64,000 bases of DNA from Antribacter soli. Lineage in GTDB: Bacteria; Actinomycetota; Actinomycetes; Actinomycetales; Cellulomonadaceae. Location of the stretch: assembly GCF_021568775.1 (NCBI RefSeq), contig NZ_JAKGSG010000029.1, positions 62,001 through 126,000 of the forward strand, in the 5' to 3' direction. Shown piece after piece: positions 24,267 through 33,224 of this stretch. The notes beneath the pieces were generated by a model. That model saw only the letters and a program-made list of their open reading frames with translations. It was not told the origin of the DNA and did not search any database. The translations under genes were made by a program, and so were the position numbers. Within the stretch, counting starts at the first letter, position 1. Every line of letters starts with the position of its first letter.

Positions 24267-26339
24267 TCACTCCACCTCGAAGATCCGGGCGGCGGGACCG
24301 GCGGGCACCTCGACGACCGGCAGGCCTTCGGCCGTGCGGATCGTCCACTCCGGCAAGGCGACCGGATAGACCTGCTTGACGGCCCGCCCACGCAGCCCTG
24401 GCAGAGTGATCTCCGCGGCCGCGCCGCGCGACCACAGCGCCAGCAGCGACTCGGAACCGGCGTCGAGCTGCAGTGCGATCACGTCGTCGTCCCACCCCGG
24501 GAGGCCGAGCGGCCACACCGGGTGCGCCTCGGCGATGCGGTGCCGCCAGTCCTTGTGAAGCGCGACGGCTTCGCGCACCAGCGCGAACCGCTCGGAGTCG
24601 AGCCCGCCCAGGAACCCGGAGAGGTAGAGCCGGCCCATGACGCCCGCCGTCATCGCGAACGCTGTCTCCTCCACGCTCATCGACGTTGCCGGATAGGCCC
24701 AGTTCCCGGCCTGCTCGGGGAGGACGCTCGCGGGCGCGGCGGCGGCGATCGGCGCGTACCGCCGGAAGTCCTGCTGGTCGCTGGTGGACTGCAGGTGCGC
24801 CACGGACAGCAGGTTGTAGTCCATGCGCATCCCGCCCGAGGAACAGCTCTCGAACAGAATTTCCGGGTGCCGCGCCTGGGCGTCGCTCAGCCAGTCGCGG
24901 TAGGCCCGGGTGTGTCCCAGGAGCCCGGCTCCGGGGCCGGCGGCGGTCACGTCGGTGCCGACGCCCGAGTTCACGTTGTAGTCGAGCTTGAAGAACTCGA
25001 TCCCGAACTCGTCCACGAGCCGGTCAACGGCCTCGTCCAGGTGGGCGCGCGCCGCCGGGTGGCGGAAGTCGAGCTGAAGATGCCCGTTCCCGCTGACCCG
25101 TCGGCCGAACCGCTGGAAGAACGCCTCCTCTGGCAGCTGCTGCGCCACCGGCGAATCGACGCCGACCGCCTCCGGTTCGAGCCAGAGCCCCGGGCGCATC
25201 CCGTTGGCGCGGATCGCGTCGATGACCGAGATCAGGCCGCCGGTGAACAGCCCGGGGGCCTCGCGCCAGTTGCCGGCGTCGGTCCACCAGTTGCCGTGGC
25301 CGAACCATCCGGCGTCGATGCAGAAGTACTCCGCGCCCGCTCTCGCCGCCGCCTCGATGAGCGGCAGCTCCTTCTCCGTCGACGGACCGGCCATGAGCGT
25401 GTTCATGAAGTCGTTGTAGACCACGGGTAGCCCCGCATCGACCGGGCGCAGCTCGCGGATCGCGCGCCGGTAGTCGGTCAGCGCCGCGAAGACCGCGTCC
25501 CGTCCGCCGTCCGCGACGCAGATCCCGGCGGGCACCGTCGTGAACTCGTCGCCGGGCGCCAGGCGCTCGGCGAACTGGTGGTACAGGTCGGTCGGGCCGT
25601 ACACGCCGACGGTGACCGCGCCCTCGTTCTGAGTCGCCTCCCAGTGCCAGCCCGCGCTGGTCTCGACCTGCCAGGCGATCGAAGGCCCGTCACTGATCGC
25701 GAGGACTCCGGTCGGCAGGAACTCGCCGCTCGAGAACGACCCGTGGCTGGTCACCGCGAAGTTCCCGCGATTGCGCCGGCCGTGGAACTCCGGATTGACA
25801 TTCGGCAGCAGCTCCGCGATGGGACGCTGCTGCCAGCGCCCTTCGGCGAGCCATTCGCTCTCGCCCCAGAGCAGGTCGTGCGCCCCCTCCGGGACGGACA
25901 CCAGCCCGGAGCTCACTGAAAGGAGCATGAGATCGCCCAGGGCGCCGTTGCGAACGGTGTGCCGGATCTGGACACCCGGTCCTGCCGCCCGGAAGACGCT
26001 GGTCACCGCAAGGCCGCCCTCCGGATCGTGCTGGCGAATCCGCAGCTCGTCGCCGTGCGTCTCGTGACCCGTGTAGCGGAGCCGCTGCCCGGCTCCCCAC
26101 AGCAGGAGGCTCTGGTTGGGGCGGTCGCGGTGCTCCCCGGCGGTGCTCACGTCGACGATCGCCGAGGGCGCGGCCAACGACTCGGAATCCGGGCCGGTCG
26201 ACCAGTGGACGAGCCGGACGGGGTGGTCGTCGCCGTAGTCGAACCGCAGGTGCAGTCCGGGGTGGGCCCACTCGATGGCGGGTTCGCGGTCACGGTGCTG
26301 CGGGTCGGTCGATGTCACTGTCCAACTCCCATTCGTCAC
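24267..26339 (-). CDS. GH36 alpha-galactosidase-like enzyme
   Basis: The 690-residue protein has a clan GH-D barrel: VVYNDFMNTLMAGPSTEKE, CIDAGWFGHGNWW, MRPGLWLEPEAVG, the nucleophile region FFKLDYNVNSG, FESCSSGGMRMDYNLL and STSDQQD. It lacks a signal peptide. It follows two permease genes and precedes GH29 and GH31. GH36 members hydrolyse alpha-galactosides; GH36-like enzymes with other alpha-glycoside specificities exist, so within a fucose/xylose operon the exact sugar is not settled. Confidence 0.85.
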   Translation of the reverse strand: MTNGSWTVTSTDPQHRDREPAIEWAHPGLHLRFDYGDDHPVRLVHWSTGPDSESLAAPSAIVDVSTAGEHRDRPNQSLLLWGAGQRLRYTGHETHGDELRIRQHDPEGGLAVTSVFRAAGPGVQIRHTVRNGALGDLMLLSVSSGLVSVPEGAHDLLWGESEWLAEGRWQQRPIAELLPNVNPEFHGRRNRGNFAVTSHGSFSSGEFLPTGVLAISDGPSIAWQVETSAGWHWEATQNEGAVTVGVYGPTDLYHQFAERLAPGDEFTTVPAGICVADGGRDAVFAALTDYRRAIRELRPVDAGLPVVYNDFMNTLMAGPSTEKELPLIEAAARAGAEYFCIDAGWFGHGNWWTDAGNWREAPGLFTGGLISVIDAIRANGMRPGLWLEPEAVGVDSPVAQQLPEEAFFQRFGRRVSGNGHLQLDFRHPAARAHLDEAVDRLVDEFGIEFFKLDYNVNSGVGTDVTAAGPGAGLLGHTRAYRDWLSDAQARHPEILFESCSSGGMRMDYNLLSVAHLQSTSDQQDFRRYAPIAAAAPASVLPEQAGNWAYPATSMSVEETAFAMTAGVMGRLYLSGFLGGLDSERFALVREAVALHKDWRHRIAEAHPVWPLGLPGWDDDVIALQLDAGSESLLALWSRGAAAEITLPGLRGRAVKQVYPVALPEWTIRTAEGLPVVEVPAGPAARIFEVE

Positions 26340-26371
26340 GCCTGGAGCATGTCGGCCTCGCCAGGGCCAGG

Positions 26372-27286
26372 TCAGCCCTTGACGGAACCGAGCATCACGC
26401 CGGAGACGAAGTGGCGCTGGACGAACGGGTACACGACCAGGATCGGCAGGATCGCGAGAACCATCGTCACGGCCTTGATGTTCGCCGAGATGGCCGCGCC
26501 CGTCGTCCCGATGGCCGCTGCGCTCTCCGCGGTGGTCGTCGACGCCCCCGCGATGAGGTTGCGCAGGTAGAGCGACATCGGGAAGAGCTCGTTCTTGTCG
26601 AGGTACAGGAACGCCGAGAACCAGTCGTTCCAGTACGCCACCGAGTAGAACAGCACCATGGTCGCGATCACGGCCTTCGACAGCGGAAGCACGATGCGCA
26701 CGTAGATCCCGAACCAGCCGAGTCCATCGAGCTGCGCTGCCTCCTCGAGCTCACGGGGAAGGTTCTCGAAGAAGGACTTCATGACGAGGAGGTTGAACAC
26801 CGACAGTGCACCGGGCAGGACGACCGCCCACATCGTGTTCTTCAGACCCAGCGACGAGATCAGCACGTAGTTGGGGATTATCCCGCCGTTGAAGAACATG
26901 GTGAAGACGGCGATGCCGATGAGGACGTTGCGTCCCCGGAGGTGCTGCTTGGAGATCACGTAGGCGAAGGTCGTCGTGAGGATCATCGCGACCACCGTGC
27001 CGACGACGGTGTACAGCACGGTGTTGCCGTAGCTCGTCCAGAACCGCTCGTCCTGCGTCACCGCGCGATAGGTCTCGATATTGAAGTCCACCGGTACGGC
27101 GTTCACCAGGCCTGCCTTGATCGCTCCGGCGCTCGAGAATGACTGTGCGAGCAGGGTGATGAAGGGGTAGAGCACCACGAGGCAGACGAGGACCAGAACG
27201 CCCGCGTTGAGCCCGGTGAACAGCCGGTACCCCTTGGAGTCGCGCGGTCCGATCGGCACGCCCGCTCGGGGGCCGGCCGGAGTCAT
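26372..27286 (-). CDS. Carbohydrate ABC transporter permease (LplC/MalG type)
   Basis: The 304-residue membrane protein has six hydrophobic segments, the EAA loop (ELEEAAQLDGLGWFGIYVRIVLPLSK), and the terminal RHFVSGVMLGSVKG typical of CUT1 permeases. The ATG at 27286 is given; a GTG at 27301 would overlap the previous stop by 4 nt (GTGA) with GGGAG 10 nt upstream and is an equally credible coupled start. Partner of the preceding LplB-type permease. Confidence 0.88.
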   Translation of the reverse strand: MTPAGPRAGVPIGPRDSKGYRLFTGLNAGVLVLVCLVVLYPFITLLAQSFSSAGAIKAGLVNAVPVDFNIETYRAVTQDERFWTSYGNTVLYTVVGTVVAMILTTTFAYVISKQHLRGRNVLIGIAVFTMFFNGGIIPNYVLISSLGLKNTMWAVVLPGALSVFNLLVMKSFFENLPRELEEAAQLDGLGWFGIYVRIVLPLSKAVIATMVLFYSVAYWNDWFSAFLYLDKNELFPMSLYLRNLIAGASTTTAESAAAIGTTGAAISANIKAVTMVLAILPILVVYPFVQRHFVSGVMLGSVKG

Positions 27287-27297
27287 CGCATCAGAGG

Positions 27298-28365
27298 TCA
27301 CCACAGGCTTGCTCCCACCACTCGCCGCGAGACGAAGTTCGCGGACAGGACCATGACAAGGCCGATGCAGGCCTGGAACAGGCCGATCGCCGCCGCGTAG
27401 CTGAGGTTGTTGGACACCAGACCGACCCGGTAGAGATAGGTGGAGATGACGTCCGCGGTCGAGTACGTCAGCGGGGTGTACAGGAGGAGCACCTTCTCGA
27501 ACCCGACGTTGAGAAACGTGCCGATGTTGAGGATCAGCAGGGTGACCATCGTCGGACGGATGCCCGGTAGCGTGACGTGCCACGTCTGACGCCACCGGTT
27601 GGCGCCGTCGATGCGCGCCGCTTCGTAGAGCGAGCTGTCCACGGTGGTCAGGGCTGCCAGGTAGAGGATCGTTCCCCACCCGACCGTCTGCCACACCTCG
27701 GTCCCGACGTAGATCGCCCGGAACCACTCGGGCCGCTGCAGGAACGGGATCCCCTCCCCTCCCATCGCCTCGACCACCTGGTTCACCGTGCCCTGGAGCG
27801 AGAGCAGCTGCATCGTCATGCCGGCGACGATCACGATCGACAGGAAGTGCGGCAGGTAGGAGACCGACTGCACGACCCGCTTGAACGCCGTCTTCCGGAC
27901 CTCGTTGAGCAAGAGGGCCAGGACGATCGGCAGCGGGAAGCAGATGGCCAGGGTCAGACAGCCGAGGATCGCGGTGTTCGCGAAGACGTGCCAGAACGTC
28001 GGGTCGTTGATGAACATCTCCACGTACCGGAGCCCGACCCACGTCTCGCCGAAGATGCTGCCGCCAGGGCGGAACCGGCGGAAGGCGATGACGTTGCCGG
28101 CCACCGGCAGGTACCGGAAGACCACCAAGAAGGCGAGGGGCAGCAGCGCCATCAGGTACAGGACACCGTCCCGACGAAGCGTCTGACGCCACGAGACCCT
28201 CCCCGCGCGTGGGCGCCTGCGGAGTCGGCCGTGTCGAACGCCGGCAGTCCCGTCGCCCGACCCCGGGGCCGGCCCCGGCGCAGACCGCGGCGTCGGAGCG
28301 GGCGCGGTCCGCAAGGCGCCCTCGGTGCCGACCGCGCCACCCGTGCTCTCGTCCGTCACGTCCAT
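27298..28365 (-). CDS. Carbohydrate ABC transporter permease (LplB/MalF type)
   Basis: The 355-residue membrane protein has an unusual proline/arginine-rich N-terminal tail of about 60 residues before the first membrane segment. The CUT1 EAA loop (LYEAARIDGANRWRQTWHVTLPGI) is present. GGAGG lies 8 nt before the ATG. It is separated from the upstream binding-protein gene by a strong hairpin, so its expression is probably lower than that of the binding protein. Confidence 0.9.
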   Translation of the reverse strand: MDVTDESTGGAVGTEGALRTAPAPTPRSAPGPAPGSGDGTAGVRHGRLRRRPRAGRVSWRQTLRRDGVLYLMALLPLAFLVVFRYLPVAGNVIAFRRFRPGGSIFGETWVGLRYVEMFINDPTFWHVFANTAILGCLTLAICFPLPIVLALLLNEVRKTAFKRVVQSVSYLPHFLSIVIVAGMTMQLLSLQGTVNQVVEAMGGEGIPFLQRPEWFRAIYVGTEVWQTVGWGTILYLAALTTVDSSLYEAARIDGANRWRQTWHVTLPGIRPTMVTLLILNIGTFLNVGFEKVLLLYTPLTYSTADVISTYLYRVGLVSNNLSYAAAIGLFQACIGLVMVLSANFVSRRVVGASLW

Positions 28366-28383
28366 GTCCCCACCTCCAAGGAG

Positions 28384-28416
28384 CCCGGTGGGGGCGTCGA
28401 CGACGCCCCCACCGGG
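28384..28416 (-). terminator. Intercistronic hairpin between binding protein and permeases
   Basis: CCCGGTGGGGGCGTC and GACGCCCCCACCGGG form perfect 15-bp arms around GAC. Placed just after the binding-protein stop and just before the first permease, it would act as a partial terminator or 3'-end stabiliser, giving excess binding protein over permease. Confidence 0.8.
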
Positions 28417-28432
28417 TCTACGACTCGAACGG

Positions 28433-30103
28433 TCAGCCGTTCTTCTCGGCGAAGCGCTCGTACGCGCCGTTGATCAGGTCCACGTACTCCTGGAGGTTCT
28501 GCGCCTCCAGCTCGGCCACGTACGCGTCCCACTCGCTCAGGGGACGCTCACCGAGGACGAACTTGAGAGTGTTGGTGTCGACCGTGTCCTTGAGGGGCGT
28601 CGCCAGCAGCGACGCCTGTTCGAGCTCGAGCTCGTCCAGCGGCGCCGGCGGGAACGGGTCACGTGGCGTGCGCGTGGAGAGGACGGAGTCGATGTAGTCG
28701 ACGAACTCGGGGGTGTTGTAGGACTGCTTGAGCGCGCGGGACTCGGTCGAGTCGGCGAGGACGTTGTTGGAGTAGCCGAGGTCCGTCTGGATGTCGGTCT
28801 TCCCGTCGGGGTTGATGTTGAAGGCCCCCAGCGAGTAGTCCGGCGCCAGCGTGTACGTGCCGTCGGCCGACTTCGTGTAGGTCTCGCCCTCGACGCCCCA
28901 GCGCAGCAGGTCCCGCGCCTCGGCGCTGTAGTAGAGCCAGTCGAGGAACTGCAGCTTCGCGACGAACTGGGGGTCGTCCTTCGCGTCCGCCGTGATCATG
29001 AACCCGTTCCAGAAGTTGCGCGGCTCGACGATCTGTCCTGCCTGACCGCCGGGCGGGGCGATCTCGACGAGCTCGTATGTGCCCTTCGCGTCCGTGGCGT
29101 CGAGCGCCGTGGCGAAATCCTGGACCGTGCCGTTCGAGCCTGACGCGGCGAACACCTGTCCCGCGGCGAACTTCTCGGTCACCGTGCCCATGCCGTCGTT
29201 CGCGGCGGTGAAGGACTCGGTGTCGAGAAGACCGTCCTCGGCCAGGCCGTTGAAGTACTCGAGCATGTCGCGGTAGCCGTCACTGGTGGCGGCGTACTCG
29301 AACGTCCCGCTCTCCTCGTCGAAGAAGGTCCCGTTGCCGAAGCCCCAGCCCGCGACGGTCCCGAAGGCGTGCGCGGCGTAGTTGAGCATCGACTGGCCCT
29401 CGAAGCCGTCCGCCAGCGGCTTGCTGTCGGGGTACTTCTCCTTGATCATCGCCAGGCCCTCGCGCAGCTCGTCCCACGTCTCCGGGACCGGGGCGCCGAC
29501 CTCGTCGAAGACGTCCTTGCGGATGATCAGCGTGAAGGTCGGGACGGAGACCTCCTGCAGGCCCGGCATCATGTAGTACTTCCCGTCCGCCTGGCGGAGG
29601 TTCTCGACCATCGCGCCCAGGTCCCACTCCTCGACGCGCTTCTGGAAGTTGGGCATGTACTCCACGTAGTCGCTGAGCGGCAGCACCGCGCCGGAGGCGG
29701 CGAACTGCTGCTCCTCGCCGGTGTAGACGAGCGGGATGACCTCGGGCGCGTCGCCAGAGCTGATCAGGAGGCTTCGCTTCTCCACCGCGTCGCTGAACGG
29801 GACGTTCGTCAAGTCCAAGGAGACGTTCGTGCGCTTCTCGATCTCGTCGAAGATCTGCCACGAGTCCGTGATCGGGACGTCGGGCCAGTCGGTCCAGAGC
29901 ATCGAGAGATTCACGGGTTCGGTCGCCCTGAACGTGGTGTCGGCGGCGTAGTCGGTCATCACGCCGGCGTCGTTGTCGGTGCCCGCCTCGTCGTCGGTGC
30001 CCGCGGTGCACGCGGTCAGACCGATCAGCGCCGTGGCCGTGGCGAGCGCCGTCAGGCGCCGCCCGACGCGGCGCATCGGACCTGATGTCAGATCACGCTT
30101 CAT
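28433..30103 (-). CDS. Oligosaccharide ABC transporter substrate-binding lipoprotein (LplA-like family)
   Basis: The 556-residue extracellular lipoprotein has a basic start, a hydrophobic stretch and lipobox LTAC (Cys near 32). The mature chain has the large solute-binding layout of the LplA/family 1 group (VNLSMLWTDWPDVP; DAPEVIPLVYTGEEQQFAA; VPTFTLIIRKDVFDEVG). Its size and permeases fit import of oligosaccharides. Neighbouring GH36, GH29 and GH31 suggest xyloglucan- or galactan-derived ligands. A LacI-type operator precedes it (30190-30201) and a regulator gene is divergent. Confidence 0.9.
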   Translation of the reverse strand: MKRDLTSGPMRRVGRRLTALATATALIGLTACTAGTDDEAGTDNDAGVMTDYAADTTFRATEPVNLSMLWTDWPDVPITDSWQIFDEIEKRTNVSLDLTNVPFSDAVEKRSLLISSGDAPEVIPLVYTGEEQQFAASGAVLPLSDYVEYMPNFQKRVEEWDLGAMVENLRQADGKYYMMPGLQEVSVPTFTLIIRKDVFDEVGAPVPETWDELREGLAMIKEKYPDSKPLADGFEGQSMLNYAAHAFGTVAGWGFGNGTFFDEESGTFEYAATSDGYRDMLEYFNGLAEDGLLDTESFTAANDGMGTVTEKFAAGQVFAASGSNGTVQDFATALDATDAKGTYELVEIAPPGGQAGQIVEPRNFWNGFMITADAKDDPQFVAKLQFLDWLYYSAEARDLLRWGVEGETYTKSADGTYTLAPDYSLGAFNINPDGKTDIQTDLGYSNNVLADSTESRALKQSYNTPEFVDYIDSVLSTRTPRDPFPPAPLDELELEQASLLATPLKDTVDTNTLKFVLGERPLSEWDAYVAELEAQNLQEYVDLINGAYERFAEKNG

Positions 30104-30189
30104 GTCTCTCCTTTGAGAACTGCCCGGGCGCTGTTGACCGAGACCAAGCCGTGACGGGATGCAAGAGCGCCTCTCATCCCATCCGGGAT

Positions 30190-30201
30190 TTTAGCGTTAA
30201 A
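30190..30201. promoter_or_regulatory. LacI-type operator TTTAGCGTTAAA
   Basis: TTTAGC/GTTAAA is an inverted repeat with one mismatch and a central CG, in the divergent region between the transporter operon and the LacI gene. A related element (TGTAACGTTAAA) precedes the GH39 gene at 33047, suggesting a shared regulon. Confidence 0.6.
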
Positions 30202-30278
30202 CTAGGAGCAAACCGGGGACGCCGTCAAGGTCTTGGAACGAGGCGTGCGACCAGCACGATGCCCGCAGGAGGATGCTG

Positions 30279-31283
30279 ATGGTGACGATGTCAGATGTCG
30301 CGCGCGAGGCGGGCGTCTCGGTCATGACCGTGTCGAACGTCCTCAGCGACCGGCGCCCGGTCGGCGCGCCCACGCGCGCGCGAGTCCTCGCGGCCGTGGA
30401 AGCGCTCGGCTTCGAGGTGAACCTCACCGCCCGCCACCTGCGGGCGGGGCGGACCGACACGGTCGCACTGATCGTCCCGAGCTTCCACGACTACTTCGGC
30501 GAGGTTGCCGACGAGATCGCTCCCCTGGTCGAGGCCGAGGGACGGCATCTGGTCCTCGAACGGACGAGCGCCAACCCGGAGCACGAGATGGAGTCGCTCA
30601 GCGTCGCGCGGCTACAGCTCTACGACGGCGTCCTGCTGTCGGTAGCCGCACTGGACCGTGACCAGCTCGACCGGGTCCGGACGCCGAAGCCGATCGTGCT
30701 CCTGGGCGAGCACGAGGTGCCTGATCGCTTCGACCACATCAAGCTGGCGAACGAGGAAGGCGCGCGGCTCGCGACCTCCCACATGATCGAGGGCGGTTCT
30801 CGCCGGATCCTCGCGCTCGGCGCCGCTTACGAGAGTGCCCACAAGATGACGACGGACCGGCGGGTCGGGTGGGAGACGGCGCACCGCGAGGCCGGCCTGC
30901 CCGTCGACGAGCGGTACGTCGTGCCCGTCACCACCTACTCGTCGCAGGGCGCCCGCGAAGCCCTCCTCGACGTCGTCGCGTCCGGCCTGCCGTTCGACGG
31001 TGTCTTCGCCGTCACTGACGTCATCGCCCTCGGAGCGGTGGCCGCGCTGGCCGAGAGCGGGCTGCGCGTGCCTGACGACGTCCAGCTCGCGGGGTTCGAC
31101 AATCTCGACGTGTCGAGCTTCGTCCCTCCGGGGATCACCTCGATCGATCCCAACCACCGGGGCGTCGCGCAGGACGCCGTCAGGCTGCTACACCGGCGGA
31201 TGGCCGATGCCGCGGCGCCCGCGGAGCACATCGTCGCGCCGGTCCGTCTCGTGGTGCGCGGATCCACGCGGGGCGGGCGGTAG
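30279..31283 (+). CDS. LacI family transcriptional regulator
   Basis: The protein of about 334 residues has the LacI helix-turn-helix MSDVAREAGVSVMTVSNVLS, a hinge ending FEVNLTARHLRAGRTDTVAL, and a periplasmic-binding-type effector domain (GVFAVTDVIALGAVAALAE; LAGFDNLDVSSFV). AGGAGG at 30267-30272 is best spaced (6 nt) for the ATG at 30279, rather than the ATGs at 30273 and 30288. Divergent from the oligosaccharide transporter operon, it probably represses that operon and, through a similar site, the downstream GH39 gene. Confidence 0.9.
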   Translation: MVTMSDVAREAGVSVMTVSNVLSDRRPVGAPTRARVLAAVEALGFEVNLTARHLRAGRTDTVALIVPSFHDYFGEVADEIAPLVEAEGRHLVLERTSANPEHEMESLSVARLQLYDGVLLSVAALDRDQLDRVRTPKPIVLLGEHEVPDRFDHIKLANEEGARLATSHMIEGGSRRILALGAAYESAHKMTTDRRVGWETAHREAGLPVDERYVVPVTTYSSQGAREALLDVVASGLPFDGVFAVTDVIALGAVAALAESGLRVPDDVQLAGFDNLDVSSFVPPGITSIDPNHRGVAQDAVRLLHRRMADAAAPAEHIVAPVRLVVRGSTRGGR

Positions 31284-31329
31284 ACGACCCGCCGCGCGAT
31301 TCAGCGCGCGATCGACCGTGCGTGCGGTC

Positions 31330-32970
31330 TCACAGGATTGTCGCCGGAGCGATCGAGACGACCGCCCAGGCGGGAAGCTCCAGGTCGATCTCGAGGATGC
31401 CGTGCTCGGAGACGGTCAGGACGCTGCGACCGAGGTTGTCGGCGACCTCGCGCAGCTCGGCGGTCTGCGCACGGGAGAGGTTGAGGGGCGCGCCCATCCG
31501 GTACCAGGCCTCGGCGACGTTCCCGTGGTCCCAGTCGAGGACCTCCACGGCGAGCTCCACGCCGGGGGCGAGCCCGGCGATCGTGTGGCGGATGCGGCGG
31601 GTGGGCCCGACCTCGGCCAGCGCTCGCGTGCCCGCGTAGGTGTTCCACGACGCGAGGCCGGCCTTCCCCATGCCCTCGGGATAGTTGTAGAAGATCGCCG
31701 CCACGTCTCCCGTGCTCGACGAGCGGGTGATGGCACCGTCGGGCAGCTCCAGGAGGAGGCGGTCGCCGAGGCGGGCGAGCATCGCCATTGCGTGGAATGT
31801 CGGCTTGTGCAGGCCCTGCTCGTTGACGAGGCCGAAGCCGCCGTGGAACGGGCCGATGCCGCCGCCGCCCTCCTCGAAGACGTCGGTGAACGTCCAGTAC
31901 GAGATGGAGTCCGCCAGCGCCGCTCCCTTGAGGAACGCGCGCACGATGTACGGCGCCGCGAAGAGCGTGTCGTGGATCGCGTCGCGGCTCGACGGCGATG
32001 TCGACCACTCGGTGATGTGCAGCTCAGCCTCGGGGTAAGGGCTCTCGGCGACGAGGTCGCGCATCCTGCGCAGGTCGAGGTACGTGGCATCGACCTGACG
32101 CGAGATCGCCTTTCCCCGGCCCGTCGAGTCGGCCGCATGGTCTGTCGGGTACAGGTGGGTCGAGAGGAAGTCGACCGGGACGTGACGCTCGGCGCACCAG
32201 TCGAGGAACTCGCGGATCCACACCGGCTGCCAGTCGAGCTCGTCCGGGTTCGCCGCCTCGGCGGTCGCGACCTCGAGCGACGGATCGTGGTACTCGCCGG
32301 CGTAGCGCGCGTCGGGCACGAACACGCTCGTCGACGGGCCGCCGACCCGGAGCTGCGGGTCGATGGCCTTGATCGCCCTGGCCGTCGCCTCGTAGAGCTC
32401 GAAGTACTGGGTACGCGTCCCGGTCCAGAAGTGCGGGACGAGGTTGGGCTCGTTCCACACCTCGAACGGCCAGGCCCGCACCTCGTCCAGGCCGTAGCGG
32501 TCGATCCAGTGCCGGACGGTCGTGGTGACGAGCTCGACCCATCGGTCCAGGTCCTCGGGCGGGCTGCAGTGCGCCTTCCACCAGAAGAGCGTCTCGGTCT
32601 GGCTGGCCAGCTCGCGCGGCATGAATCCGAGCTCGACGAACGGGCGTGCTCCCGCGTCGAGGATCGCGTCGAAGACCTTGTCGACGTAGGCGTAGGTGTA
32701 CACGGGCTCGGGCAGCTCCTCGGGCGGCCCGAATCCCCCGCCGTTGCTCGTCCGGTACACGAACATGTCGTCGTGGAACAGTCCGTGGAAGCGGACGTGG
32801 CGCGCGCCCAGGACGTCGACCGCCTCGCGGAAGTGGGCCTGCCAGTCGGCACGCAGCGCCTCGTTCGCGCGGCCGGCGCCGACGCACTCGTTCCAGACGT
32901 GGCGCAGCACGGTGTCTGTCGCCGGGCGCCCGTCGATCTGGAGTGTGGACGGCGACGTGTCGTGAGGCAT
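31330..32970 (-). CDS. GH39 beta-xylosidase-type glycoside hydrolase
   Basis: The 546-residue protein has GH39 hallmarks: VRFHGLFHDDMFVY, FEVWNEPNLVPHFW with the acid/base Glu, DFLSTHLYPTDH, and ELHITEWSTSPSSRD with the nucleophile Glu. No signal peptide; probably cytoplasmic. The ATG at 32970 follows GAAGGAG by 6-7 nt. The expected reaction is release of xylose from xylo-oligosaccharides, although GH39 also includes iduronidases. It lies tail-to-tail with the LacI gene and head-to-head with the GH62 gene. Confidence 0.88.
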   Translation of the reverse strand: MPHDTSPSTLQIDGRPATDTVLRHVWNECVGAGRANEALRADWQAHFREAVDVLGARHVRFHGLFHDDMFVYRTSNGGGFGPPEELPEPVYTYAYVDKVFDAILDAGARPFVELGFMPRELASQTETLFWWKAHCSPPEDLDRWVELVTTTVRHWIDRYGLDEVRAWPFEVWNEPNLVPHFWTGTRTQYFELYEATARAIKAIDPQLRVGGPSTSVFVPDARYAGEYHDPSLEVATAEAANPDELDWQPVWIREFLDWCAERHVPVDFLSTHLYPTDHAADSTGRGKAISRQVDATYLDLRRMRDLVAESPYPEAELHITEWSTSPSSRDAIHDTLFAAPYIVRAFLKGAALADSISYWTFTDVFEEGGGGIGPFHGGFGLVNEQGLHKPTFHAMAMLARLGDRLLLELPDGAITRSSSTGDVAAIFYNYPEGMGKAGLASWNTYAGTRALAEVGPTRRIRHTIAGLAPGVELAVEVLDWDHGNVAEAWYRMGAPLNLSRAQTAELREVADNLGRSVLTVSEHGILEIDLELPAWAVVSIAPATIL

Positions 32971-33046
32971 GAAGAACTCCTTCGGTCTGCATGGTGGCTG
33001 CGATCCGCCATCGGCGATCTGCGCCTTGTGCACGACTAATCGTATG

Positions 33047-33058
33047 TGTAACGTTAAA
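33047..33058. promoter_or_regulatory. LacI-type operator TGTAACGTTAAA (GH39 promoter)
   Basis: TAACGTTA forms a perfect 8-bp palindrome. The element resembles 30190-30201 before the oligosaccharide transporter. It lies about 77-88 nt upstream of the GH39 start. Confidence 0.5.
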
Positions 33059-33091
33059 GCGAACCACTGCCGGGTTCTCTCGCAACAAAGT

Positions 33092-33105
33092 TGTTAGCGC
33101 TAACA
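33092..33105. promoter_or_regulatory. LacI-type operator TGTTAGCGCTAACA (GH62 promoter)
   Basis: A perfect 14-bp palindrome with central CG, 120 nt upstream of the GH62 start. A one-mismatch copy (TGTGAGCGCTAACA) at 50122-50135 precedes the GH43 gene, linking two arabinan/arabinoxylan enzymes. Confidence 0.65.
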
Positions 33106-33224
33106 CCCGGGCCTCTCACCGTCGTGCCGATGAGGTGCACGACGAGGCCGCGCCCAGATGAACCGACAGTTCCGCCGCTGCGCCACGGGACGGGGCGGAA
33201 CACGACAGAGAGCAGGAGCGAAGG

